DNA of 64,000 bases, taken from the NCBI RefSeq assembly GCF_014805685.1, contig NC_060891.1:1358501-1422500 (forward strand). Reading direction: 5' to 3'. How positions within the stretch are numbered: position 1 is the first letter of the stretch; each line of letters begins with the position of its first letter. This DNA is from Silurus meridionalis (Eukaryota; Chordata; Actinopteri; Siluriformes; Siluridae). The notes beneath the pieces were generated by a model. That model was not told where the DNA came from. It made no database searches and saw nothing but the letters and a program-made list of their open reading frames with translations. A program made the position numbers and the translations under genes. Below are positions 37,063 to 48,255 of this stretch, in pieces.

Positions 37063-38502
37063 AAAGGGAAACAAACGACTCGCTCATTTCAAAGACCCGT
37101 CTTTTTTCTTTCTTTTATTTAGTTTTGCTCTTTAATAAGGAAAAAGTAAATTTTATCTGAATAATTGACGGAATAATCGTTTACTCGAGTAGTATAATAA
37201 TCGATAACAACAGCCCTTGTTATATAAACTCTCTGGACACACACTCCAAGCCGTAACCCTCAGCACACACAGCGTTAGCACCGAGAGGTGATGGGAGTGG
37301 AACAAGCCGAGCACATTTTTTCCCTCTACTTTTCTGCAGCGTCAGTATGGGAGCTAAGTGTGCTCCCTCTGACAATGACAGAGTAGCTCTTGGATTCTGC
37401 CATGCCTCTTTTTCTTTCCCACTGCTCCCTTTTGGAAGGAAAAAAAGGGGGAAAAAAGCAGGCAAACACTGCTCAGATTAATATAGCTGTGCCTCTGGTG
37501 CGCACTGATGATGTCATTACCCGGCTCTGTCTCCCGGGAAGACTGCTGCGTCCTCCCAAGGGTAATTCTGGCACATAGAAACAAGAGCAACACATTGCCC
37601 AAGCAATATTTATCTCAGTTGGGATTGTCCAACACATTTCTGCTGAGGACACCTTGCCCAGCACTGCTGCATCCCCCCCGCCTCAGCCCACGCGTCCCCA
37701 CAACTCCTTCACGGTTCCTTAGTGTTTATCATCCCAACAGGAATACTGTGTGCTTTAAGGCTGACGCTCCTTCTTCTCTTTTTACTCAGGTTCCATTTCA
37801 TCCGTGTGAAACGACAAAGAATACAAATGTGTTATAAAGTCACTTTTCAGTTATATGGTAAATCCTCAACTATTCACCCTTCAGGGAAGAGTACCCAGAG
37901 CACTACCCTGAGTGGTCACTCAGCACGATATGTGTAGATATCTGCAGAATGGGTCTTAACTGCTTCCCTTTTTTTTTAAAGAAATCTCACTTTATTTCAT
38001 ATAACTGGGACAATAACAGTAAAGAGCTGCTTACCAGGAGTGAATTAAGTGATGAATCGAATGTAACTGGTATAGATGTTAGTATTGACAGAGCAAATTC
38101 TCAAGCCCCATTGCAGAATTATGTTTTGTCTGTCCTGTAGAAGATTTACTATATAGTCTGTTGGAGAAACCAATGGGAACAAACTGGATGGTTTTGGATG
38201 TACAGAACATTAATGACATTAATCACGGTTTGCATTGCCTGTTGTTCCAATGTGACTGATTAACAAGGAAAGGAATGAGGAAACATCAAGCAAATGGTGG
38301 GAAAAAGAGCTCATTTACACGCTCTGAACTTCGAACCAACATGAATTGAAGGTTCAGTGATTACACCATCAGAAGCACCTGTTTGACTTGAAAAAAAAAT
38401 CAACATCGCATCTCAGGGTCCCAAACTAGAGAAGCATAGCTAATGGTATATATATATTTTAAAGTATTTTAATTAAATATATAAAGTTATTTTAGGTATT
38501 TG
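37061..38502. other. No gene; candidate regulatory block at 37340-37660
   Basis: A repeat-free stretch includes tgcctctggtgcgcactga, gatgatgtcattac (CRE/AP-1-like) and gggaagactgctgcgtcc. It looks like possible enhancer DNA. Open frames on both strands here are short and unrelated to known families. Confidence 0.3.
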
Positions 38503-39114
38503 TCAAGTCAAGTCAAGTCAAGTCAAGTTTATTTGTATAGCGCTTTTCACAACAGACATTGTCTCAAAGCAGCTTTACACAAATCAACAGTGATGGTGAA
38601 TGGTGTGCATTTGTCCCTGATGAGCAAGCCGTGGCGACTGTGGCAAGGAAAAACTCCCTTAGATGTTATGAGGAAGAAACCTTGAGAGGAACCAGACTCA
38701 AAAGGGAACCCATCCTCATCTGGGTGACATCAAGAGTTTGATCATAAATCTTTCAACAATACAGAACACTGGAGAGTGAGAACTAACATGATTACTGGAG
38801 TATAAGATTATAAGTAATGTTCTTTCTGCAGTCTTAAACAGTCTATATGGTTAGTAGCTCCGAGTTTTATAAGCTCAGCATTTGTGATCACCACAGATCC
38901 AGCATCAGCTTCTCCATGCCAGAGCCTTTAAACACTCCAGGAGGTCCAATGTCAAAACTCCACACATGTAGCGGGATCCAAATGGCACTGGTACGTCTCT
39001 AGATGGTTCAGGATGTTTGTGAGTTCGGCATCTACTTCTTTAAAGGTCCGTAATCATCACGAGGTGGGAGGTGACTGGAGCTGGAGCAACCTCAGGATGC
39101 CTCGGGATGGGATT
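38503..39114 (-). mobile_element. L2-type LINE, 5'-truncated young copy (3' UTR only)
   Basis: The 3' tail is a (TCAAG)n run at 38503-38530 on the plus strand. The body to about 39114 is the reverse complement of 60307-60910. Reading base by base I see one single-base indel (in the aaaaggg/aaaagggg run near 38700) over roughly 600 bp. It has no coding part. Confidence 0.9.
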
Positions 39115-39117
39115 TGT

Positions 39118-39680
39118 ATCATGATGCATTGTTTTTAACATATTTGCATCTGTAAAAAACTATTTATTTATGTATAATTATTCGTAGGTGCGCTATATTT
39201 TATTATTTAGAAATAATTTGTAACTAATATTTTCTATGTAGATCGATTTCTCCTCGTTAACTGTTTCTCGAGCGCGTTCTCTCAGCACCGCTGATGCCAC
39301 GTGAATATGACGCATCACAACACTACGGAGACCGAGGCGTGTCCCAAGAGTCACATAGAATACAGATTAACATGGCAGAGGCAGAGCTGTAACTTCCTGC
39401 AGACACAACAGAACAAGTAACTTAAGTGATTTGATGATTTGCCGTCTGTCTGAACCAAAGTAATAAAAGTAAACTATCAGAACCGTATTAAATGTTTGAA
39501 CCTCCATTGCATCGTATTGCCTTTAATCAAATCAAATGGAAATAGGATCGCACTGCATTGTAAAGGGGTGAATCATATCTCATCGCATCGCATCCGTAGC
39601 TGCTTCATATGCTATATATCTTTAATGAATCATATCGTTGGAATCGCATCGGCCTCAGTTATTAAGATGCACATCCCTAA
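39118..39680 (+). mobile_element. hAT-like MITE (TAGGGATG family), copy 1, left end missing
   Basis: It matches copy 2 at 49494-49996 over long blocks: 'gatcgatttctcctcgttaa', 'tttctcgagcgcgttctctc' and 'cacaacactacggagaccga'. It ends in gcacatccctaa. The left end is lost at the junction with the L2 copy. Confidence 0.7.
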
Positions 39681-39881
39681 TATAATCTGTATATATATAT
39701 ATAATTGTGTTATAGTGATCGAAACTTCTTATAGTTTTACTCAACAACAAATCAGGTTTTTTTTCTTACCAAAATATTAAATTATGGATTGGATTGAATT
39801 AAATAACGAATAAAGGAGTCCAGTGCGGTGACGATCGTTGAAGGAATGACAGTGTTGTGAAAATTGTGTCTGGCACAGCCT

Positions 39882-39885
<4 letters not shown>

Positions 39886-39934
<49 letters not shown>
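39886..39934. repeat. (GT)n microsatellite
   Basis: About 24 units. Confidence 0.97.
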
Positions 39935-39936
<2 letters not shown>

Positions 39937-41505
39937 CACTCAACATGGTAAAGACAGCGGGGACAGCAAAGCCCCTCCAGCACTTTTACCGATCTGACAA
40001 CTTTCCAGGCGACTTGACGTGTTGCTTCAGTGTTAATATCAGACCAGTCAGTCAAATACGCCGGTATGTGACGCGGCCACCATCGCCGCTTAATCGCTTT
40101 CACAGACAACGTCCTCATCACACACACACCCACTCTGTCCCCCAGCTTTAACGCCAGCGTTTTGTGATTATGGACTCCTGACAGTTCTGGAGCACGGGAT
40201 GGTGATTTCTGATTGAACAGGTCTGAAGAGGGCCTGAAGACGGGCACGGGCACGGGCGACGTCCCAGTGGTCCTCCTCCTCCTCCTCCTCCACTGGGAGG
40301 GCCGTATTAGAATCTAATTAGGTCCTTAGTGCACTACTATTTGATCGAGATTCACCAGCACGGAACGGGAAAGCGTGATTTTCCAGTTACTGGATGCCTA
40401 ATGTTGTTTTAATTCTCCTCCCTGTTGCTACCAAATTTCCCTCACATCTGCTGGGTTTGCACTCCATCAGTCTGCTGCTCGGAGTAATAGAGAAATCACC
40501 TAGCGAGAGAGCGAGGCTGGAAAACACACAAGCTCCCAACGAATATCCTCACACACACAGGAAGACAGAGTTCTCTCGCTTTTTTTTTTTTCTCCATCCA
40601 CATCGATTCTGCCTTCAGTTACATCGCCCAGCTAATTCCCAGTGTGGACCCGGGGCTTATCAAATAGCTCAGCACGATGCTCTCCGATTTGTGCGATACC
40701 GTGCTGGCTGAACAGGAAGAAAGATCCAATGAGCAGGAAATAGGAGATTCCAGTTTAGCTATTTACTCCATTCAATTTAATCTGTGCAGGAAGTGGGCAC
40801 TGAGCGAAAGAAGCAAAAAAAAAAAAAAAACAGTGCTCTCCAACACGCTCTTCTCCCACACTGATCCAATTGCTCGTGCATCATCTTTATCTGCTCATTC
40901 ATCCTCGCTCATCTGACGATGTAATCGAGCGTCTGCTCTCTCAGTGTGCCGCGCTTTAGAGAAATGGCTCTGGGAGTGTGTGATAAGTCTGGACACTGGC
41001 TCAAGCCACTTTGAATTCGGATCCAGGCATGCAGGCTGATGGCTATTTTGATATCTCTACATATGCGTCTCCTCTGTCCGAGTTTGAACCCTCTCTTGTA
41101 CCATACAAGCATTAGTGAACATCAGGAAAGCAGACGAGGAACATTGACCGATCAACAGACAGGACAGTGCGAGAGCGTCCCGAAACATTTCGCAATCATG
41201 AATCATCACATTCTCAGAAGGATACGATCATCTCCGAAATTTGTTGACATGCTGCAGGAAGGTTTACTGCAACCCTGTAAATCTTATTATTTGCACTGCA
41301 TTGCCCTTTATTTCCCCTGCACAAATTACATAGTTGAATCTTTATCTTTATTTTATCACTTTATTATTTCATTTTTCTATTTTATAGTTTTTTTGTGTAT
41401 ATTTTTATAGCACCAGCACTACATGACCAGCCCATGATAGAGACCATTCTGATTAAACATCTGCACACTATGATCCAACTCCGATTGTACTGTAGCTTTA
41501 GGAGT
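39935..41505. other. No gene recognised
   Basis: Intronic DNA with a (CTC)n run at 40265-40291 and an A run at 40815-40830. No exon was recognised. Confidence 0.4.
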
Positions 41506-41543
41506 TTTTATTTATTTATTTATTTATTTATTTATTTTATTTC
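41506..41543. repeat. (TTTA)n microsatellite
   Basis: About nine tetranucleotide units. Confidence 0.9.
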
Positions 41544-41637
41544 ATAATCTACAAATATTCAAACATTATACACAGTGATGAAGTTCACAATCATTGAAAT
41601 ATGCAGCCAGATGTATTTAAATTGGAGGAATACTGTT

Positions 41638-41640
<3 letters not shown>

Positions 41641-41705
<65 letters not shown>
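41641..41705. repeat. (GT)n microsatellite
   Basis: About 32 perfect units. Confidence 0.98.
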
Positions 41706-41707
<2 letters not shown>

Positions 41708-42093
41708 CTGAGAACTCTTGCTTTCCCGTTTTACCTGCACTGAAAATGGAAAAACCGTCCCCTGTCCCTGGACTGTTCCTCTGTCATGTGCATCACCTTC
41801 CATCCTGATAAAAGGACCAGTCAGGTGAACACGACCTCCATCAGGACATGAAATAAGTCGAGCACCATCTCACTTAAGTCACTCAGGCTGCACACACCAG
41901 TGTTACTGCCACTGGCTTTGGGGTTTTACATTCATTCGATCATAATCATATCTTTATTTAAGTGTTAAATTATAATCGGAGTTTACATAGTTTTAAACCA
42001 GACTGACTCAGACATACCTTTACATCTATACTCTGATTTACTGTGCTATTCTGTGCATCGGACATATTTAACACCAAGATTTTATTGGGCAGC
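41706..42093. other. No gene recognised
   Basis: Intronic DNA between a microsatellite and hAT-like copy C. Confidence 0.4.
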
Positions 42094-42831
42094 GATGGAC
42101 AACGTACACGATCCATGTATTTGAGATAAAGTAGAGATCCACTCACATGAAAGTGATCAATTTAAACTTTCTCTTGAGTAAAAGTAAAAGTTTTTGCCTT
42201 CAAATGAACTTCAGTATCCAAAGTATTGATTTATTATAATTCTAATGTTCCTATTATCATTTTAATCACAAGATTCTTCACTTAATCAGCTCAGTTTATG
42301 TGAAAAGACTCGAATGTGACTCTTAGCACACTGATCTATTAATAGAATGATATTAATGACTCAAATACTAATTGATTTCTATTAAAATGATCATGAGCCC
42401 AAAACCAAAATAAAAACGTGTAAACGAGGTCACGTGTGTCGTGGCGAGTTCGAGTCTGGAGTTTCTTCATCATTTATTCCTCTCTAAATGTTCCTGCTTG
42501 ATGTTGAACTGATGCTGAACTGTATGTTGGTGATCAGTAGATTCACCAAGCGCCGATCAGAACACGTGTAAAACAGAGCGTGCGCTCGATCCTGATTGGT
42601 GACTCGCTGCGTGTTTCACCAGTTACGTTTTTATCCTCGTAAATAAAAAGGAACGAGTGATTTCACTAAATGTAGCTGAGAAAAAAATATAAAATATTTG
42701 ACTATGAAATGTAGTGATGTTACAGTAAAAGTCTCCCTGAACGGAAACACTTCAGTAAAGACCACGCAAAAAAGCTACTTAATTACAATAATTAATTACA
42801 TTTACTTCCTTACTGTCTAACACTGGTTTTG
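42094..42831 (-). mobile_element. hAT-like dispersed repeat, copy C (inverted)
   Basis: The plus strand ends gtctaacactggtttt, the inverse of the start of copy B. The GC-rich core (about 42540-42640) is the inverse of copies A and B. The other end reads gcagcgatggacaacgtac, a relative of the ccagtg... terminus. It is uninterrupted, so it is the best copy for defining the element (about 740 bp). Confidence 0.7.
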
Positions 42832-43379
42832 GGTTCCGTCCACTAAAACATGCTAGGGTTTTCAGTACATTTTCTAGATTTTAAGATTGGCTTTGGCCTG
42901 ATGTAATCGGACAGTGAAAGCAAAATGGAGTGCACACGTCAAGTAGTCCTTGTAGACTTGAGGTCTGAGGGCATTGCAAAGCTCCACTTTCTGGACTTGT
43001 CATGTATCTTCTGAGTAATTTCCTCGGAAATCACTGAAACTAATAGTAACCCTACAGTTAGAATGTACACGATTGATACCGATTACGATGACAAGTATCG
43101 GATATACAGACAGGGTGCCATATTGAATTTAAGAAAGGAAAGCGAGTGTTTATTGGTCTCCCTGTTTCGAGTTAATATCCATCAGCGACAGTCACTCAAT
43201 ACCGCCTTTAGTGTTCTACCCCTGTGTGGTGTGTTGGTGGCATTCTGGCTCTTTTTCATCACTCATGCCTACAGGACTGGATCTAAAGCTTTATCAGCCT
43301 CTAAAGCTGGAAATAACCATTGGGTCTATTATGACGTGTTTGGCGGTCAGTAACTGGGTGAATTTCTTTCTCCTGACAG
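42832..43379. other. 3' end of the efcab11 intron
   Basis: Leads to the acceptor at 43378-43379. No repeat was recognised. The frame at 43063-43353 ends before the exon and is out of frame with it. Confidence 0.5.
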
Positions 43380-43461
43380 ACACGTGGACCACGACTCAGA
43401 TGGACACATCAGCTTCAAGGACTTCGAGGACGTTATCAGTTATGGGTTGGTCAACAGCTGA
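43380..43461 (+). CDS. efcab11: efcab11 terminal coding exon with stop codon
   Basis: The exon completes the Arg codon begun at 5531 and encodes HVDHDSDGHISFKDFEDVIS then YGLVNS and a TGA stop at 43459-43461. DHDSDGHISFKD is a canonical 12-residue EF-hand loop with Asp at positions 1, 3, 5 and 12, Ser at 9 and Gly at 6. The human protein has the equivalent DRDSDGHVSFRD loop and ends YGQKEA, so the C-terminus is conserved in position. Position 12 is Asp rather than Glu in both, which often lowers calcium affinity. The acceptor is a pyrimidine-rich tract ending tcctgacag (AG at 43378-43379). The remaining 3' UTR is short. I am confident in the family and less so about expression, which needs RNA evidence. 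Confidence 0.92.
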
Positions 43462-43516
43462 GGCACTGCGGTAAAGCAGGAGGTCGGTTAGAGCTCACAT
43501 GCATCCGGAGCTGATA

Positions 43517-43522
43517 AATAAA
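43517..43522 (+). terminator. Poly(A) signal of efcab11
   Basis: AATAAA lies 56 nt after the efcab11 stop codon, inside the run gataaataaaaaaac. This gives a 3' UTR of roughly 75-90 nt if cleavage occurs 10-30 nt downstream. A second AATAAA at 44275-44280, followed by a T-rich stretch, could serve a longer transcript. Confidence 0.6.
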
Positions 43523-44274
43523 AAAACATATTGCAGTACCGAAACACATCATGAATAAGCTTAAAAAGTACACTTTTATAGTCTTTTATAGGTTATCACC
43601 TCCCCTCAGCCTCCTCACTGAGGTTCCCCTCAGCCTCCTCGATTAGCATTAGTAAAGTGCACTCTGGCCTCTTTGTTGAAAGGCAGACGAACTTCAGTGC
43701 CTGAGAGTCGGGTCTGATGATGAGCTTTGATGTCGTATTGATCCGGTCGGTGCAAAGCCGTGCCTCCTAATAGGCAGACACACATTTCTATTGTCCAGTT
43801 GTCTTACAGGCCGCATTAAGGATATACCAAGTCCCGCCAGGTCTAATTCACTCTCTTCGCTCGCGCAATTCTCGCTCAAATCAACATCGCCCGCGGGTTT
43901 ACAGCGCGGTGCTCCGACATTACCAGCGAGTGCTCTTCAGGTATTTCCCCATTCTCTTCCGTCTACCTGCCGTTCAGTCACTTCAAACCCATTACGCAGC
44001 ATGTCGAGGGCTGGATGTCTTCTAATCCTCTTCTCCTAAATCCATTTGCACCTGAGAAACAGGCGGCATGCTTTTTCTCCTTCCCAATACGAGCACTCAT
44101 AATCAGATTGCATTTTTAATCAGTTTTGCACGAAAAAAAACCCGCCACGGCGCAGCCATTAAAGACGGCCCAGGCGCGCTCTTGCCGAGGATTTAATGCC
44201 ACTCTTGTTACACCCGATTATGGAACTGTAAATACTTGTTTGTGTTTTGTCGAGATTTACTGCACTCCCGTCTG

Positions 44275-44280
44275 AATAAA
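44275..44280 (+). terminator. Possible distal poly(A) signal
   Basis: AATAAA in tctgaataaagatt is followed within 20 nt by a T-rich stretch. It is a plausible alternative end for efcab11, about 0.8 kb past the stop codon. There is no support beyond the motif. Confidence 0.2.
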
Positions 44281-44339
44281 GATTAATTTGTTTTTGTAAT
44301 CAGTCTCAAGTCCTCATCTGTGCAACATGGCGTGTGTGC

Positions 44340-44364
44340 GTGGGTTTGTCCTTGGGTATTTTCC

Positions 44365-44416
<52 letters not shown>
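44340..44416. repeat. Left arm of inverted repeat with (CA)n tract
   Basis: gtgggtttgtccttgggtat leads into cccctcacac and a (CA)n tract at 44368-44416. The whole unit is repeated inverted at 44648-44741. Confidence 0.85.
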
Positions 44417-44417
<1 letters not shown>

Positions 44418-44644
44418 ACCCTCCGTAAATCCACCGGGGGCTCAGGAGGCAGCGACCGAAGAAATGGACTTGCAAGAGGAGAAAAAAAAACAATGAGGAA
44501 ATAATCTCATAGTTTTTATCTAATACGTGTTTAATCCACACACAGCCAATGACGGGCCGCTGTTCGAAAAATGATCAGGAGGGAACTGGTTTAATCTTCA
44601 CTTTGCCTTTTGAAACTAATTAAGTGAATCCTGACATTTAATTG

Positions 44645-44647
<3 letters not shown>

Positions 44648-44706
<59 letters not shown>

Positions 44707-44741
44707 TGGTGGTGGTGGGGGATACCCAAGGACAAACCCCC
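44648..44741. repeat. Right arm of inverted repeat with (GT)n tract
   Basis: A (GT)n tract at 44648-44704 is followed by a short tgg run and gggatacccaaggacaaacc, the inverse of the left arm at 44340. Confidence 0.85.
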
Positions 44742-44956
44742 TACAGTGAAAACCATGGTGTTGCGTTGCAGTATGAGGTCCTGCTAATGAAAATGAAACG
44801 TGCGCATGATGCGTACGCCTGGTGACGCTGCCTTTTCCCGCAACTGAGAAACTTGAACTTGTGAAGACATTCATTCTACGGCTGACGGCCACCGGAAAGA
44901 TCCAGTGGAACCAGGAGTGATTTAGTCATCATGGGGAGAAGAGACAAGCAGACCTG

Positions 44957-44961
<5 letters not shown>
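44742..44961. other. No gene recognised
   Basis: Short intergenic stretch between the inverted repeat and the (GA)n tract. Confidence 0.4.

Positions 44962-45026
<65 letters not shown>
44962..45026. repeat. (GA)n microsatellite
   Basis: About 32 units. Confidence 0.98.
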
Positions 45027-45029
<3 letters not shown>

Positions 45030-45104
45030 ATCTCGTTTGGACTGCAGTAAATGGTGGGGGCTTTATAGCTACTGCAGTAACACGATATTTTATGTGTGTG
45101 TGCA

Positions 45105-45109
<5 letters not shown>

Positions 45110-45150
<41 letters not shown>
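45110..45150. repeat. (GT)n microsatellite
   Basis: About 20 units. Confidence 0.97.
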
Positions 45151-45152
<2 letters not shown>

Positions 45153-45934
45153 ATGAGGGAAAGGTTGATGAATCAGCACCACAACCTCGACATAATTACA
45201 CACTATATGTGTGTTCTATAAGCTGAATCACATGTAGACGCCATGTTTGTGCATAAACATGACGTGTCCTACTAATCGTGTGTGTCCTCCCCGCCCCCCC
45301 GTTCCCCATTTGCCCCGTCCCTACCTCACCAACCCCTAACCAGCTCCCACATTAAGCAGGTGTACAAAAATTGGAAGAGAGAGAAAGAGAGAGAGAGCGC
45401 GGCAACGGAAAATAAAAAAAAAGGAGAACACGGAGAGGATGAAATATCATTAATCAGCCTTGACAGATACAAATGAGGGACCTTGGTCCTCTGCTCTACC
45501 TGCTCACAGATACACTGAGCAAAAGAGAGAGAGAGAGAGAGAGACCCTTCCCTGTCCTCTGTCAGATGTTTGAAGTGGCTCTGTGCTAGAAAAGATGAGA
45601 CAGAGACATGTCCAGCTAATTGAGAAATCAGGTCCAAGTGCTCAGGGATGGAGATGAGAACCAGGAGGAGAATGAACAGAGGAACCTGGAAAAAAAAGCA
45701 CAGAAAATGCACACAGCCCCGTGTTTTGTAACAGAGTTGCAGTTTCCCTATGTGACAGGAAATACGCTAACATTATGCTAGCTAATTTGTCAGCATTATT
45801 AACTAGGGTAAGGAAGCAGTGATATTATTGTGTGCTGGTTTGCAAAATAGTCACCGATAGCTGTTTGGGATGAAGATGTTTGAGAGTTTGGCCTTGAATT
45901 TTACATTCATTTTACATCGCAACAATTTGCCAAG
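45151..45934. other. No gene recognised
   Basis: It contains C-rich DNA at 45285-45330 and short GA runs at 45376-45398 and 45524-45543. No exon was recognised. Confidence 0.4.
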
Positions 45935-46440
45935 TACGAGCTGATATCAAAAAGTTTGGGGTATATCAAAAAGTTTCTCTGTTTACAAGAAAGTACTTTA
46001 TTTATCTACATTTCCACACCATCAACTTCAAAATAGTCCCCTTGCACAGCAATACAGCGCCCCCAGCTTTCTTCTGGAACGTGTCCTGGAAGTCTTCTTC
46101 TCGAAGCGTATCAATTTGTGCCGGATCTACGCAACGGTGTCAGAACGTCGACCTTTGAGCTCCATCTTCATCTTTGAGAAAAGGATGAATTCCGCAAAAG
46201 CCAAATCTGCTGTGTTTTGACATTTTTGGGGGTCAAGCTCGTTGAAGCTCTTCCTGATCTCTCGTCGTCTACCAGTGATGTTCTTCCTCTCTTGAAGCAC
46301 GTTTGCTGCTCGAACCACCTCGAACGACTTGTTGCAGCGCCGCCATATGTCAAACGCATGTCATGTCAAACGTCTCTGTGGGAGATTTGCCCAGTTTTAT
46401 GCATAATTTCACATTTTAACGCCAGTTAGCACCATCATTC
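45935..46440 (-). mobile_element. Mariner-like element, copy 3 (internally deleted)
   Basis: The left end tacgagctgatatcaaaaag and the stretch to about 46110 match mariner copy 1 ('ccccttgcacagcaatacag', 'cctggaagtcttcttctcg'). Unlike copies 1 and 2 it keeps the transposase N-terminal region, while the catalytic middle is missing. Confidence 0.75.
46168..46420 (-). pseudogene. Mariner-like transposase, N-terminal fragment
   Basis: The minus frame at 46168-46359 reads MRLTYGGAATSRSRWFEQQT then FKRGRTSLVDDERSGRAST, the helix-turn-helix DNA-binding region of mariner transposases. Broken upstream frames up to about 46420 recall the usual KFC-x-KLGKS-x-TETF start. After RAST the sequence jumps towards the C-terminal part, so the catalytic triad is largely absent. 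Confidence 0.75.
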
Positions 46441-46494
46441 TCTTATAAAAGAATGGATACGTTTGTTCCTTATAAGTGTAAGTTTATCCCTAAT

Positions 46495-46590
46495 GAAAGA
46501 TCCCGTGGCGACTGTGGTGAAGGAAAAACTTCCTGAGATGGCATGAGGGGAAACCAGCCTCAAAATGAAACCCATCCTTAAGTATTAATG
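46495..46590 (-). mobile_element. L2-type LINE 3' UTR fragment
   Basis: 'cgtggcgactgtggtgaagg' and 'gaaacccatcctta' match the L2 3' end at 38503-39114, diverged. Confidence 0.55.
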
Positions 46591-46729
46591 ATGCATTGTT
46601 CTGTACTTCTTATCCATTTACGCTTCATGGTGGAAAACGTCCAGAAACGAACAAGTACAAATCAGAAAGTTTGGACTTTTTATGAACAGTCTTCTTTTGC
46701 TGGAAGGTACAGCTTCATCTCTTACTGGA

Positions 46730-46765
46730 GCTCTGACACTTGAGACTCCTTCCATCAATGTTAAA
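46730..46765 (-). repeat. Dispersed repeat core (copy d)
   Basis: ctgacacttgagactccttcc at 46732-46752 is the inverse of the shared core with one change. ttaacattgatgga follows in the inverse direction, as in copy a. Confidence 0.55.
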
Positions 46766-46854
46766 TAAATATCAGGAAACTTGCTAATGAGTATACAAAT
46801 GTTTAATGTGGGGGTTTGATATACAATCAAAATAAAATAAATAATAATATATAA

Positions 46855-46896
46855 AATAATAATAATAATGATAATAATAATAATAATAATAATAAT
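46855..46896. repeat. (TAA)n microsatellite
   Basis: About 14 units with one G interruption. Confidence 0.95.
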
Positions 46897-48119
46897 ACAA
46901 AGCCCTTGATTCTGGTTACATAATATAGTAAGAATAAGAAAAAAAAAAAAGAAACCACCAAAGTACAAAAATGTTGTAATTTTGTAAGTAAAATATTTTT
47001 TCTTCTAAATGTAATAAACTATTTATATCTATAAACTAAACACAAAAAAACAGCATCATCTAAACCTGGATTATTTCTCCACTCCTGAATGCGATTCTCA
47101 GAATGCTTCTGAATGCTGTTCTGAACTCTGTAGAATTCAAACCTGGTCTTCAATATATTTGAGGTCAAAGTCGCAAGAATTTCTCCATAATTTCATGTAA
47201 ATGAAGTCGTAAGAAAAGCTTAGAACGCTAAACTCCGACCCTAAATTTAAACCTTTATCACTTTTTATACAAATGTATCTTAAGAATATAAAAGTTTGCG
47301 ATTTTGGCGTTGAGTAAAATCTCTTACTTAAAGAAGGAAATAGCGATAACTGATAAACGTACGCGTTGTTCTTTTCACACCGCCGTATCAAAATCCGCCT
47401 CCAGAGCAAATGTTACTCAGGGAGCAGTCGTCACTGACAAATGTTAACTGCGACGGTGTTCTGAGGTGCAACGGGCATATCGATCTTCCTACAGGGAGCT
47501 TATTATACATGATTTATAGATACGTTTCTCCGTCTTACAGCCTTAAGCTGAATTTAGGCGCATAAGAGCTCCAATGTAATGGACAGGATTCCAGGGGAAC
47601 GGTGGTGGATTTATTCACACTCGGATGAAAAAGTCTGTCGCCTCATAAACTTCTCCCCCCAGAGGTAAACACAAACTAGATAGAAGCGATTTTGTTTCGA
47701 AAACATTAAAATTAAGTAAATATAACAGTAATATGCATTGTTAAATCAGAGCAATCGGAATCGGATCGTAAAATGAGAACCATTATTATTGCGATTGAAG
47801 TTTTATTGAACTATAGAACTGTTTCTTATTTCATATGTAATATTTTTTTAAGTTAAAAGGACAAAAAGAGTACTAAAAAAGTATACACATAATTCTTATT
47901 ATAATATTTCTGATCTGTAGCTAAACAGAACGTATATTTAAAACATCCTAGAAGTGACAATCTTTAAAATATTGCTTTAAAACCCTTCAAACGTTGAAAT
48001 CTTTATATAATATAAATCTTTCCCAGGCGTTTCCTCACCATCCTCTCTTTTTCTTATCAATTTAATAATAATAATAATTAAAAAAAAGCAGAAATTGCGT
48101 AAACTCTACTGTAAAATGT
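46897..48119. other. No gene; AT-rich intergenic DNA
   Basis: The minus frame at 47137-47409 has no recognised homology. A short (ATA)n run lies at 48063-48079. Confidence 0.4.
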
Positions 48120-48255
48120 TACAGCTTTATGTCAAACTGTTACAAAGCAGTAACACTGGAGAGTGCGTCTTCATCTAAACTTCAGCTGCACTACTGTCAT
48201 AACTTGTGCAAAAGAAAAAATTGGTCCCACCGACCAATCAGAATCAAGAACTGCG
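48120..48255 (-). repeat. Possible degraded copy of the dispersed family
   Basis: Read inverted it opens gcagttcttgattctgattg and later has cactctccagtgttactgc, the same order of motifs as the copies at 10.6 and 58.2 kb but more diverged. Confidence 0.35.

Larger units (their letters stand above)
43462..44339. other. efcab11 3' UTR then presumed intergenic DNA
   Basis: The first about 80 bases are 3' UTR. The segment 43790-44240 is repeat-free and contains CpG-bearing blocks and homeobox-like words (gcatttttaatcagttttgc, cagccattaaagacgg). It is a candidate conserved non-coding region. Confidence 0.35.

Noticed and set aside
38500..38741. Two short frames with apparent ATG starts (and the mirror frame at 60637-60858)
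   Set aside because: They lie in the L2 3' UTR and change with a one-base indel between copies, so they are not genes.
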